DNA from: Neoroseomonas terrae
GTDB lineage: Bacteria; Pseudomonadota; Alphaproteobacteria; Acetobacterales; Acetobacteraceae
NCBI RefSeq assembly: GCF_018129025.1
Contig: NZ_JAAEDI010000040.1
Coordinates: 1 to 48,654 of the forward strand
Length of the DNA: 48,654 nucleotides
Direction: 5' to 3'
Positions 24,150-34,350 of this stretch are shown piece by piece. Numbering within the stretch: the stretch's first letter is position 1; every line of letters starts with the position of its first letter. The position numbers were made by a program, and so were the translations under genes. The notes under the pieces are model-generated. The model saw only the letters and a list, made by a program, of their open reading frames with translations, had not been told where the DNA came from and did no database searches.

Positions 24150-25986
24150 CCGGCGGCGCGCCTTCGTCTGTCCGCACGTCGAAGGGCGCCGTGTCCAGCA
24201 GTTTGTCGAGGTCGGGCGGCGCCTGCATGACCCGCGCGTGCCGGCGCACTAGCCCCGCCGACAGCAGCTCGATGCCGGACAGGTCGAAGGGCGCAACGTC
24301 GGTGATGCCGACCGAGGCGAAGTAGTCGAGGAACTTCACATGGTTGCCCTGGATACGGGTGGTGGCGCCGCTGAAATCGGCCCAGACTGCGGGGATGCCA
24401 TAGGCATGCGCGACGATCAGCCCATGCAGGGATGTCGAGATGATTATCTCACAGGCCAGTACCTCATCGAGGAAGGCCTCGATCTCCTCGGCACCGCAGC
24501 GAAGGATGTCGATCTCGGCGACGTCGGGCGCCAGGGAAAGCGGCTCCTCGCCGTGGACGTGGTGCCGGATCAGGCCGAGGGCGTGACGCTTGGTGACCCG
24601 AGGATGATATAGCCGCGGCAACAGCAGGGCGGGGTCGCCGTAGATCTCGGGGCAGGTGCCGCCGCTGTCGCGCACCAGCCGGCGGGTCAACGGCCCGCGC
24701 ACCGCGCAATAGGTCGCGTCGGGACTGAGTCGGTCCGTCAGCCGCGGTGAGCCCGATCCCCAGACCTTGGTATTAGCGCGGGCGAACTTGATCACGGACC
24801 CGATGGCGAGCACGCCCGCCCCCGGGGCGACGAAGCGCGGCGGCATGCCGGTCAGGCGGTGCACGAGCCAGGGGTTCAGCACGTCGCCGAAATTGCCGGG
24901 ATAGGGCTGCTCCATCCACCACAGCGGGACCCGGTCCTTGGGGCGGCCGATCCGTCGCGCCTCGGTTTCGAGCGACAGGCGATACGCCTTGCTGCGCGCG
25001 AGACCCGAAGCCGCGGGATCGTCCAGCGCCGCGATCCGCTGCAGCACCTCCGTCGCTAGGTCGAGCCGGCTGGAATCGAGCACGAACTCGAAATAGCCCG
25101 ACAGGAACTCGCGCAGGCGGCGCGGCTCGGCCTCCGGGACAGCCAGGATCGCCTGGAGCCGCGCCTCGTATTCGCCGAGCGCTTCTTCCAATTGACCTTT
25201 CCGGCGCAGGACGCGCGCCAGCGTCCGGACGGCACCGTCATGCCCCTCATCGAGCCGGATCATGCGCTGCAGATAGACCGTCGCCTCGGGCAGCCGGCCC
25301 TTGCCGATCTCCTCCTGCGCCAGCCCTTGTAGGCCGGTGAACAGCCGCTGCCGCTCGAAGGCCGCGGCGCGATGCTGCTCGACCTGGCTGATGAAGGACC
25401 GAACATTGCCCGACTGTCCTACTTCGAGCCAGGGATCCTCGGCCGGCGCGTCGGTCGACCGGCGCAGGGCGACGCCACCCGGGGAGAGCAGGGTGACGTC
25501 GAGGTGGCCCTGGAATTCCCGCCAGGCCTCCTCGAGGAAGTAGTCGTCCGTGGCGCGCAATTCCGACGTCGCCTCAAGCTCGGCGACGCGTGCGGCGAGG
25601 CGGCGGCCCGCCTCGGTGTAGTTGAAGTAGAGAAAGGCCGGCACGAAGGTGCGGCCGCGCTGCACCGGGTCGAAATCCTGGAGGCGGGCGAAGTTGCGCA
25701 GGAAGGCTGCGAAGTCGCTGCCCAGCCCTTCGAGCACCGGTGGCCGCTTCCGCACGCGGCTGTCGACATCGAGCCAGAACACCGGCGCGCGGTGCTGTTC
25801 CAGCTTGCGGCGAATGAAGGCGGGCTTCATCCGGCAGATGTCGGCCCAGTCGCGGCCTTCGGGGGGCTCCACCTCCTCGATGTCGTGCGGCAGGCCCAGG
25901 GCGTCGAGGTCCGCCCGCAGCTGCGCCGCGGCATCGTAGTAGTAGCGCCGGCCAGCATAGAAGCTGATGAAGATGGGAGCAGTCAC
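24109..25986 (-). CDS. Glycosyltransferase-like / TPR / polysaccharide pyruvyl transferase fusion protein
   Basis: A 625-aa protein with three regions. Residues about 1-210 look like a GT-A-type nucleotide-diphospho-sugar transferase: an opening FISFYAGRRYYY strand and a WLDVDSRV motif with D73 and D75 as a DxD. Residues about 225-350 are alpha-helical with tetratricopeptide-like pairs. Residues about 352-600 are a polysaccharide pyruvyl transferase domain with YPGNFGDVLNPW and a late STSLHGLIVAHAYGIP. It would act on a surface glycan. The start is a GTG at 25986 with GGAG upstream. It follows the other pyruvyl transferase gene by 24 bases, so the two form an operon. The domain assignment is by pattern; substrates are unknown. 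Confidence 0.78.
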   Translation of the reverse strand: MTAPIFISFYAGRRYYYDAAAQLRADLDALGLPHDIEEVEPPEGRDWADICRMKPAFIRRKLEQHRAPVFWLDVDSRVRKRPPVLEGLGSDFAAFLRNFARLQDFDPVQRGRTFVPAFLYFNYTEAGRRLAARVAELEATSELRATDDYFLEEAWREFQGHLDVTLLSPGGVALRRSTDAPAEDPWLEVGQSGNVRSFISQVEQHRAAAFERQRLFTGLQGLAQEEIGKGRLPEATVYLQRMIRLDEGHDGAVRTLARVLRRKGQLEEALGEYEARLQAILAVPEAEPRRLREFLSGYFEFVLDSSRLDLATEVLQRIAALDDPAASGLARSKAYRLSLETEARRIGRPKDRVPLWWMEQPYPGNFGDVLNPWLVHRLTGMPPRFVAPGAGVLAIGSVIKFARANTKVWGSGSPRLTDRLSPDATYCAVRGPLTRRLVRDSGGTCPEIYGDPALLLPRLYHPRVTKRHALGLIRHHVHGEEPLSLAPDVAEIDILRCGAEEIEAFLDEVLACEIIISTSLHGLIVAHAYGIPAVWADFSGATTRIQGNHVKFLDYFASVGITDVAPFDLSGIELLSAGLVRRHARVMQAPPDLDKLLDTAPFDVRTDEGAPPVRPAAAALVPSLS

Positions 25987-26010
25987 GGCGGTCTCCGGCG
26001 CGGGGCGGCT

Positions 26011-28050
26011 TCAGGGCGCGGCAGCGGGCTGCGGCTGCAGGGCGACCGACGCGGCTTCGGTGCAGAGGATGGCGCGCTGGCGGAGCGCCGGCTCGGCCTC
26101 GAACAGCGGCACGGGGGTGAGCCTCCCCTCCCGCGCGGCCAGCAGCAGCCGGCGGGTCAGGCCGATGGTGACGAGCAGGGCGTCGAAGCTGTCTGAATCC
26201 GGGGGAATCCCCGGGCGCTCGAGTACCATGACCGCCGGATCAAAGAGGCGCACCGCGCGGTGCGCCAGCGCGATCTCGGTGCCCGCGAGCCGCAGCACGG
26301 CGACGGGCTCGGCATCCGCCGCCAGCGCTGCGGCGATGCTGTCGAGCCAGGGACCGTCGGGGTCGAGCTTCACCCGCCGCGCCGCGTCGCCCGGCGACGT
26401 CAGCGTGAGTGCGGTCCGTTCGGCCAGCGCCGTACCGTGCCGGCCGAGGCGGCGTTGCACCGCCGGGTGCAGGGCGGGCGGCGGCGGGGCGCCGATCGTC
26501 AGCATGATCCCGCCACCGGACAGGAGCTGCGCGCAGGCGTCGACGAGCGCCGCGCCCCAGGGCAGCGGCGGGGCTGCCGGCGCGGGCGGGATGGCGAAGG
26601 CCGGCACGGCGGCCATGTGCGCGGAGGCGCGGACCGGCTCCTCCGGTGCGAGAGTACGGCGCCGGCCGAGCGCGGCGGCAAGCCGCCCTTCCGCCGCCAG
26701 GGCAGCCCGGCGCTGGGCGGCCACTTCGGCGGGCGCGGCGGGCCGGGCGAGGCGGGCGAGATCCCTTCCGTCCAAGGCGGGGCTCCCGCTCTCGTCCAGC
26801 GGCGTCATGGCGCCTGCGAGCGATGGCAGTGCCTGGTTTACCAGCCTGCCGAGCTTGGCCGAGGCATTGCAGACCGTCGCCACCGGGGTGCCGGTGAGCG
26901 CGGCGAAGATGGTCCCGTGGAAACGGCTGGTGACCACCAGGTCCGCGGCGGCGTAGGTGGCGATCGCCATGGGCACGCCGAGCGCGGCGAGGTCGATGTG
27001 GCGGATGCCGAGGATGCGGGCGGCTTCCGCATGGACCGCCGCATCATCCGTGGAATGGCGCGCGAGCAGGAGCTCATGCGTCTCGCCGACGCTGCGGGCG
27101 AGGCCAAGGATGGTGCGTAGCAGCGTCTCGCCCTGCAGCCCCGGCGTCTCGCGTGTGTAGCCGAGCGAGAGCAGCGCGAGCGGCCGCGGGCGCGTCGGGC
27201 GCACCACCGGGGCGAACCAGTGCGGTTCGAGCTCGGGCAGGGCGAAGGCCAGATCGGCGCCAAGTTCGACCTGGGCCAGGCCGCAGCCTTCCCGCAGCTC
27301 GGTGACATCGGTCCGGTCGCGGGCGGCGATGACGGCGGCACCGGACAGCGCCTCCAGATAGGCGGCGCGGCCGAAGGCGGTGCGGATGCCCTGCGTCCCG
27401 ACGCCGAGCGCCGCATGCGGCACCCCGCAGTCGGCGGCGAAGCGCAGCGGCGCGGTGTAGTTGGCGGTGTTCGCGATGTCGTTGTCGTAGATGAGGCCGC
27501 CGCCGCCCAGCAGGACGAAGCCCGCATCTTCAATGAGGTCGAGCGGACCGTCGGGACCGAGCAGCGACACCTCGTCGAAACCGAGGCGACGGCAGATCGC
27601 GGCGGCAGCCAGCGTCACCGCGTCATCGCCGCAATTGCCGAGGTTCCAGGCGGAGGAAACGACGGCTCGCGAGCCGCGGGCGGCGCGGCGCGGCAGCGAC
27701 TGCCAATGGCGGCAGAAGGCGAGCAGCGGCGCGAGATGGGCCTCGATGCCCGCGGGGGGCTGCGTCGCGCCGCGCCGGAAGACGACGAACACGTCGTTCG
27801 CCAGCACGGGGGCGCCGGCGGCGATGGTGGCGGCGAGCCGCCGCCAGCCCAGCGCCCGCAGCATGCCCTTGTGCACGACGACTGCCTCCGCCTGCCCGTC
27901 CCCCAGCGCCGAGGCGGCGCAATAGGGATAGGCGACGACGCCCGGAACCGCCTGATGAAGACGATCCACCATATAGTCCGGGCAGATCAGGGGGGTGGCA
28001 GGGTGCTCCGCTAGAAATCCAATGACGTCGGCATGTTGCGCATCGAACAT
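26011..28050 (-). CDS. Polysaccharide pyruvyl transferase family protein with unassigned C-terminal region
   Basis: A 679-aa protein. An N-terminal domain (about 1-120) is followed by a pyruvyl transferase domain (about 130-405). The latter has AWNLGNCGDDAVT near 135, the glycine-rich LLGGGGLIYDND near 180, and SRFHGTIFAALTGTPV with H378, the late conserved histidine of the family. The remaining 270 residues contain a proline/alanine linker and a compact domain I cannot assign. The ATG at 28050 was chosen over a TTG 42 bases upstream; neither has a good ribosome-binding site. The AT-rich stretch upstream probably carries the promoter of this two-gene operon. Confidence 0.76.
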   Translation of the reverse strand: MFDAQHADVIGFLAEHPATPLICPDYMVDRLHQAVPGVVAYPYCAASALGDGQAEAVVVHKGMLRALGWRRLAATIAAGAPVLANDVFVVFRRGATQPPAGIEAHLAPLLAFCRHWQSLPRRAARGSRAVVSSAWNLGNCGDDAVTLAAAAICRRLGFDEVSLLGPDGPLDLIEDAGFVLLGGGGLIYDNDIANTANYTAPLRFAADCGVPHAALGVGTQGIRTAFGRAAYLEALSGAAVIAARDRTDVTELREGCGLAQVELGADLAFALPELEPHWFAPVVRPTRPRPLALLSLGYTRETPGLQGETLLRTILGLARSVGETHELLLARHSTDDAAVHAEAARILGIRHIDLAALGVPMAIATYAAADLVVTSRFHGTIFAALTGTPVATVCNASAKLGRLVNQALPSLAGAMTPLDESGSPALDGRDLARLARPAAPAEVAAQRRAALAAEGRLAAALGRRRTLAPEEPVRASAHMAAVPAFAIPPAPAAPPLPWGAALVDACAQLLSGGGIMLTIGAPPPPALHPAVQRRLGRHGTALAERTALTLTSPGDAARRVKLDPDGPWLDSIAAALAADAEPVAVLRLAGTEIALAHRAVRLFDPAVMVLERPGIPPDSDSFDALLVTIGLTRRLLLAAREGRLTPVPLFEAEPALRQRAILCTEAASVALQPQPAAAP

Positions 28051-28152
28051 GAAATCAGCGTAACGCCGTATGGATGAATTGTCGATAAACAATGCGCGTT
28101 ATTGGTTTATTAACTGTTGGATGCCGACGCCCTCGTGAGGTGCCGGCGCCCG

Positions 28153-28185
28153 GTCCGGAAAAGCGCCGTAGACCCTTTTCCGGAC
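28153..28185 (-). terminator. Strong hairpin downstream of the alpha/beta hydrolase gene
   Basis: GTCCGGAAAAG (28153-28163) and CTTTTCCGGAC (28175-28185) form a perfect 11-bp stem with an 11-base loop, starting 8 bases beyond the hydrolase stop on the minus strand. No U tract follows, so Rho-independent action is uncertain, but it separates the hydrolase from the pyruvyl transferase operon. Confidence 0.5.
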
Positions 28186-28192
28186 GCTCCGC

Positions 28193-29077
28193 TCAGCTCT
28201 TCGCCGCGATGATCGACCCGCTCAGGCTTTCGGGGATCCGCCGCCGCCAGGCCCCCGCATCGACCTGCGTCACGAAGTCGAGCACCGCGCGGTTGAAAGC
28301 GTCGGGGTATTCCAGGTTCATGGTGTGCCCGCATTTCGGCAGAACGAGCAGGGCGCTCGTGGGGATCGTGCGCTTCAGATACAGCGCCGGTTCCAGCGTC
28401 GGGTCATCCTCGTCGCCCGCGACGATGAGCGTCGGGGTCGTATAGGCGCGGAAGCCCTCCGCAAGGTCGAACAGCGACGGGCGTTCACGCTGCACGCCGT
28501 TCATGGTCAGGGCCGAGCCCTCGGTCGAATGTTCGCAGAGCTGGTCGCGGAACTCGGCGTAGCCGCGAGGGTCGGTCTCCTCGAACACCAGGCGAGTGGG
28601 GCCGCGGCTGTAGCTCTTGCCGAACTCGGCCATGGTTTCGCCGCGGATGCGGGCGATGGCGCCGTCGGTCTCGGCACGGAACTGGTCGCGCTTGCCGGGC
28701 TCGGCGCCATAGCCGACGCCGGCGGCAGTCAGGCTGCGGGCGAGGCCCGGGTGGCGCAGGCCGAGATGCAGCGTGGCGAAGGCGCCCATCGACAGCCCGA
28801 CGACATGCGCCGGCCCGAGGTCGAGGCCCTTGATCACCGCTGCGATGTCGTCCGTCGCGCGGTCCTGCGAATAGGCCTTCGGATCGCTGGGCACGGCGGA
28901 GGGCGGATAGCCGCGTGCACTGAAGGTGATGCAGCGGTAGCGGCGCGCGAAGAACCGCATCTGCGGTTCCCACGACCGCATGTCGCCGGCGAATTCGTGC
29001 ACGAAGACCATCGGGATGCCGGCGCCGGCCTCCTCATAATACAGGTCTACGCCGTCATCGGTGCGGATCGTCGGCAT
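28193..29077 (-). CDS. Alpha/beta hydrolase
   Basis: A 294-aa alpha/beta hydrolase. The oxyanion stretch VFVHEFAGD is near 24-32, the nucleophile elbow GLSMG places S96, the acid is in GDEDDPT near 225, and the catalytic His is in CGHTMN near 254. HEFAG in place of HGxG is a variant oxyanion segment seen in some enol-lactone and haloperoxidase-like hydrolases. The ATG at 29077 has an AGGGGC site. Substrate unknown. Confidence 0.87.
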   Translation of the reverse strand: MPTIRTDDGVDLYYEEAGAGIPMVFVHEFAGDMRSWEPQMRFFARRYRCITFSARGYPPSAVPSDPKAYSQDRATDDIAAVIKGLDLGPAHVVGLSMGAFATLHLGLRHPGLARSLTAAGVGYGAEPGKRDQFRAETDGAIARIRGETMAEFGKSYSRGPTRLVFEETDPRGYAEFRDQLCEHSTEGSALTMNGVQRERPSLFDLAEGFRAYTTPTLIVAGDEDDPTLEPALYLKRTIPTSALLVLPKCGHTMNLEYPDAFNRAVLDFVTQVDAGAWRRRIPESLSGSIIAAKS

Positions 29078-29144
29078 CTGGAGCCCCTGGAACTGTGGAT
29101 GCGGCAACGATGGCGAGGGCGGGCGGCGGCGTCCAGATGGGGCG

Positions 29145-30191
29145 TCAGGTGGGCTCGTCCGCTTCGACCACGGCATGGGCAGCGCGGTCGCGGCCTGCGC
29201 GCTTGGCCTCGTACATCAGCGCATCGGCGCGGCGGATCGCATCCTCCGCCGATGCCGGCGGCGTGTGGAACGTGACCGTGCCGATCGACGCGGTCACCGC
29301 CCAGCCGGCCTGTTCCATGCGCGAAGCAATGGCCTGGCGCACCCGTTCGGCGATGTCGCGCGCGTCACGCAGGTCGATGCGCCAGAGCACCGCCGCGAAC
29401 TCGTCTCCGCCGAGACGCGAGGGCTCGTCCTCCCGCCGCAGCGTCGCGGCGAGCTGGGCACCCACGGCGCGCAACACCGCGTCACCCTCGGCATGACCGA
29501 AGCGGTCGTTCACCGCCTTGAAGCCATCGAGGTCGAGCATCAGCAGCGAGAAGACCTCCCCGTCGCGTCGCGCGCGCTGGATCGCGCGGTCGAGTGAAGC
29601 GAGGAAGCCCACGCGGTTCGGCAGGGCGGTGAGTGAATCGCTCGTCGCCATGGACCGCATGTTCAGCGAGGCGCGGCGCAGTTCGAGCGTCGTCACCACC
29701 ATGCGCGCCAGGGCGCGCAGCGTGGCGTTGTCGGCGTCGCTCAGCTCGCGCGGTTCGTGATCGAGTACGCAGAGCGTCCCGAGCGCGTGCCCCTCCGCAT
29801 TCACCAGCGGGACGCCGGCGTAGAAACGCAGGCGGGTCTCGCCGGTGACGAAGGGATTGCCGGCGAAGCGGGGATCCTTCGTGGCGTCCGGCACCACCAT
29901 CGTGGCGCCGGCGGGTTCGAGGATCGCATGGCCGCAAAAGGAGGTGTCACGCGGGCCTTCCGTAGCCTCGAACCCCGCGCGAGCCTTGAACCATTGGCGG
30001 TCCGCATCGAGCAGCGTGACCAGGGCGGTGGGAACGTTCAGCAACCGGCGGGCGAGTTCGGCCACGCCATCGAAACTCTCCTCGCAGGCGGTGTCGAGCA
30101 CGTCGTAAGAACGCAGGGCGGCTAGGCGCTCGGCCTCGTTCGGCGCCGGGGGTGGGGGAATGAACCCGGCGGCCGTCGCGGCAAGTTGCAT
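29145..30191 (-). CDS. Diguanylate cyclase with N-terminal GAF domain
   Basis: A 348-aa cytoplasmic enzyme that makes cyclic di-GMP. A GAF sensory domain covers about 30-170 (contains SFCGHAIL and the FYAGVPLV segment), followed by a signalling helix and a GGDEF domain (about 180-340). The catalytic motif GGDEF is at 261-265 and is intact, and the inhibitory I-site RxxD at 252-255 (RRED) is present at the proper distance, so activity with product inhibition is expected. No membrane segment is seen. The ATG at 30191 is used; it diverges from the suf regulator. Confidence 0.92.
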   Translation of the reverse strand: MQLAATAAGFIPPPPAPNEAERLAALRSYDVLDTACEESFDGVAELARRLLNVPTALVTLLDADRQWFKARAGFEATEGPRDTSFCGHAILEPAGATMVVPDATKDPRFAGNPFVTGETRLRFYAGVPLVNAEGHALGTLCVLDHEPRELSDADNATLRALARMVVTTLELRRASLNMRSMATSDSLTALPNRVGFLASLDRAIQRARRDGEVFSLLMLDLDGFKAVNDRFGHAEGDAVLRAVGAQLAATLRREDEPSRLGGDEFAAVLWRIDLRDARDIAERVRQAIASRMEQAGWAVTASIGTVTFHTPPASAEDAIRRADALMYEAKRAGRDRAAHAVVEADEPT

Positions 30192-30265
30192 CAAGCTGGG
30201 GTCCTCCCGATCGGTTCACCAAGTCCATTCTTACTTATGGAGCCTGCGGCTCAGGTCCACCCGTC

Positions 30266-30281
30266 TTGACTTCATCGAGTC
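30266..30281. promoter_or_regulatory. Possible -35 element and operator upstream of the suf regulator
   Basis: TTGACT at 30266-30271 overlaps a small dyad GACT-N6-AGTC (30268-30281), about 60 bases before the regulator start. Rrf2-family Fe-S regulators commonly bind dyads that overlap their own promoter. No good -10 is visible at standard spacing, so this is tentative. Confidence 0.3.
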
Positions 30282-30337
30282 GCGAGCGCATCTGCAATCC
30301 GTACCATTCGGGTCCTGATTTTTGGAGGGCAACGGCC

Positions 30338-30805
30338 GTGCTGCGGCTGTCCAAGCTGACCGACTACGCCGTCGTCGTTCTGGCAAGGCTGGAGGAGGCC
30401 GAGGATGGGCGCGTGCTGACCGCGCCCGGGCTCGCCGCCGCCACCGGGCTTGGGGAACCGACCGTCGCTAAGGTGCTGAAGACCCTGTCCCATGCCGGGC
30501 TGGTCGAGGGGCGCCGCGGGGCGTCGGGCGGCTACCGCCTGGCGCGGCCGCTGGCCGCGATGCCATTGACCGAGGTGATCGCGGCGATAGACGGCCCCAT
30601 CGCGCTGACGGCCTGCGTGGACAACGCCGCCGGCTGTTGCGAAACGGAGGACCGTTGCGCGGTTCGCGGCCGGTGGGACCCGGTGAACGATGCCATCCGC
30701 CGGACGCTGTCCGGCATTTCCATCGCTGATCTTGCGGGAGCGTCGGCCGTCATGCCGCCGCACGCCGCCGGGGCGCGGCGCCCCGCCACGTTTGCCGCCG
30801 AGTAG
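30338..30805 (+). CDS. sufR: Rrf2/IscR-family Fe-S cluster assembly regulator of the suf operon
   Basis: A 155-aa winged-helix regulator. The opening [14 protein letters not shown] and the helix-turn-helix [22 protein letters not shown] (about 29-50) are typical of SUF-associated Rrf2 proteins. The cluster-binding segment has C93, C100, C101 and C107, which fits the three-cysteine pattern of IscR with one additional adjacent cysteine. It probably senses Fe-S status and controls the operon it heads. The GTG at 30338 was chosen because GGAGGG precedes it by 9 bases. The gene is 13 bases from sufB. The symbol sufR is used by role only; it is not homologous to the cyanobacterial SufR. Confidence 0.85.
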   Translation: MLRLSKLTDYAVVVLARLEEAEDGRVLTAPGLAAATGLGEPTVAKVLKTLSHAGLVEGRRGASGGYRLARPLAAMPLTEVIAAIDGPIALTACVDNAAGCCETEDRCAVRGRWDPVNDAIRRTLSGISIADLAGASAVMPPHAAGARRPATFAAE

Positions 30806-30818
30806 GACGGAGAAGAGA

Positions 30819-32314
30819 ATGCCTGCCGTCACCGAGACGATTGAAACCGTCCAGTCGGTCACTGAATCCACGTACAAGTGGGGCTTTGAGACCGATATCG
30901 AGATGGAGTTCGCACCCAAGGGGCTGAACGAGGACATCGTCCGCTTCATCAGCGCGAAGAAGAACGAGCCCGAATGGCTGCTCGAATGGCGCTTGCGCGC
31001 CTTTTCGGCCTGGAAGGCGATGGTGGAACCGCGCTGGGCCGCGGTGAAGTATCCGCCGATCGACTACCAGGACGCGCATTACTACGCCGCGCCGAAGACG
31101 AAGGTCGGGCCGAAGTCACTGGACGAGGTCGACCCCGAGCTGCTGAAGACCTATGCGAAGCTCGGCATCCCGCTGCGTGAGCAGGAGATCCTGGCCGGCG
31201 TCGAGGGCGCCGGCTCGGTCCCGGCCGAGGGTCGCATGCCGGTGGCCGTCGATGCCGTGTTCGACAGCGTCTCGGTCGCGACCTCCTACAAGGAGCGGCT
31301 GGGCAAGGAAGGCATCATCTTCTGCTCGATCAGCGAGGCGGTGCAGGAGCATCCCGAGCTGGTGCGGAAGTACCTCGGCACGGTGGTGCCGCAGGGCGAC
31401 AACTTCTTCGCTGCGCTGAACAGCGCCGTCTTTACCGACGGGTCCTTCGTCTACATCCCGAAGGGCGTGCGCTGCCCGATGGAGCTGTCCACCTACTTCC
31501 GCATTAACGCGAAGAGCACCGGGCAGTTCGAGCGCACGCTGATCATCGCGGATGCGGGGTCGCATGTCTCGTATCTCGAGGGCTGCACCGCCCCGATGCG
31601 CGACGAGAACCAGCTTCACGCCGCGGTGGTCGAGCTGGTCGCGATGGATGACGCGACGATCAAGTATTCCACCGTCCAGAACTGGTACCCCGGCGATGCC
31701 GAGGGCAAGGGCGGCATCTACAACTTCGTCACCAAGCGCGGGGCCTGCCGCGGCGCGCGGTCCAAGATCTCCTGGACGCAGGTGGAGACGGGGTCGGCGA
31801 TCACATGGAAGTACCCGTCCTGCATCCTCCAGGGGGAGGATAGCGTGGGTGAGTTCTATTCCGTCGCCATCACCAACAACTACCAGCAGGCCGATACCGG
31901 AACGAAGATGTTCCATATCGGGCCGCGCACCAAGTCGACCATCGTGTCGAAGGGCATCAGCGCCGGGCATGGGCAGAACACCTATCGCGGGCTGGTGCGC
32001 ATCGGGGCTAAGGCCAAGGGCGCACGCAACTTTACTCAGTGCGACAGCCTGCTGATCGGCGATCTCTGCGGCGCCCACACCGTGCCCTACATCGAGAATC
32101 GCTGCGTGAGCGCCAAGGTCGAGCACGAGGCGACGACCAGCCGGATTGCCGAGGACCAGCTTTTCTACTGCCGCCAGCGCGGGCTAACGCAGGAGGAGGC
32201 GGTCGGCCTGATCGTCAACGGCTTCTGCCGCGAGGTGCTCAAGGAACTGCCGATGGAGTTCGCGGTCGAAGCGCAGAAGCTGCTGCAGATTTCTTTGGAA
32301 GGGAGCGTGGGCTG

Positions 32315-32315
<1 letters not shown>
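30819..32315 (+). CDS. sufB: Fe-S cluster assembly scaffold protein SufB
   Basis: A 498-aa SufB, the scaffold subunit that with SufC and SufD builds Fe-S clusters. The N-terminal helical part (about 1-110) precedes the long right-handed beta-helix. RISRAEDQ-equivalent [16 protein letters not shown] places C451, corresponding to the conserved cysteine that receives sulfur in E. coli SufB, and C470 follows. The ATG at 30819 has GGAGAAGA upstream. The stop overlaps the sufC start by one base. Confidence 0.97.
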
Positions 32316-33057
<742 letters not shown>

Positions 33058-33061
<4 letters not shown>

Positions 33062-34350
33062 CCGCGCCCGTCCCGACCGGCGCCGCGGGCTTCCTCGCCC
33101 GCTATGAAGGGCTGAAGGACCACCTGCCCGGCGCCCGCAAGCCCTGGCTGAACACGCTTCGGGCTGATGCCGCCGTGCATTTCGCCGCGCGCGGCTTCCC
33201 GACGCGGCGGGTGGAACAGTGGAAGTACACCGACCTCGCCCCCGTCGCGCAGGCGCATTTCGCCGAGCCGCTGACGATGGTCGAAGGCGCGCTGGCGCTG
33301 CCCGTGCCGAATGCGGCGCATCGCGCCGTCTTCGTCGATGGGCGCTTCCGGCCTGACCTGTCGGCGCTGGAGGGGCTGCCGTTCCGCGCCGTCGGTCTGG
33401 CGCAGCACCTGAACGACGCGGAGACCTTCCTTGGTTCGCTCGCGAAGCCGGAGAGCGAGCCGCTCGCCGCGCTGAATACCATGCTGTTCGAGGACGGGCT
33501 GTTCATCGACGTGCCGGATGGCGTCGATGGCGGGTTGCTGGAACTGGTGTCGATCACGGTCGATCCCGGCCGGCCCTTCGCCTTCCATCCGCGGCATCTG
33601 TTCCGCCTGGGCGCCGGCGCCTCGCTGACGCTGATCGAGACGGCGACCGGGCGCGGCCAGTGCCTGCACAATCCGGTCTTCGAGATCGACGTCGCCGAGG
33701 GCGCGACGCTGACCCACGGCAGGATGCTGCAGGAGGAAGCCACCGTCTTCCACCTGTCCACGATCTACGCGACGATCGCGGGCGGCGGCACCTACGACAA
33801 CTTCACCGTCGCGGCTGGGCCGCGGCTGACTCGCAACGAGATTCATGCCGCGCTGACCGGCCCCAAGGCCGCCTGCCACATGAACGGCGCGCAGATGGCG
33901 GCCGACGGCCAGCATGTGGACACCACCACGGCGCTGGACCACGCGGCGCCGGATTGCGCGTCCCGCCAGACCTACAAGACGGTGCTGGCCGGCCGTGCCC
34001 GCGGCGTGTTCCAGGGCAAGATCCTGGTGCGGCGGGAGGCGCAGAAGACCGACGGCTACCAGATGAACCAGGCACTTCTGCTGTCGGAGGACGCGGAGAT
34101 CGACAGCAAGCCGCAGCTTGAGATCTACGCCGACGACGTGAAGTGCAGCCATGGCGCAACGGTCGGCGCGCTCGATGCCGACAGCCTGTTCTATCTGCGC
34201 GCCCGCGGCATCCCGGAATCCCAGGCCAAGGCCATGCTGGTCGAGGCCTTCCTGCACGAGGCTGTGGAAACCGTGTCGGACGAAACGCTGCGCGGGGCAC
34301 TGACCCGTGCGCTGGATGCCTGGTGGTCACGCCAGGGGCAGGCTGCGTGA
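33058..34350 (+). CDS. sufD: Fe-S cluster assembly protein SufD
   Basis: A 430-aa SufB paralogue. WKYTDLAPV near residue 57 is the typical SufD N-terminal signature, and DDVKCSHGATVGALD near 360 contains the histidine that contributes to cluster assembly in the SufB-SufD interface. The rest is beta-helix. It overlaps sufC by 4 bases and sufS by 1 base. Confidence 0.95.
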
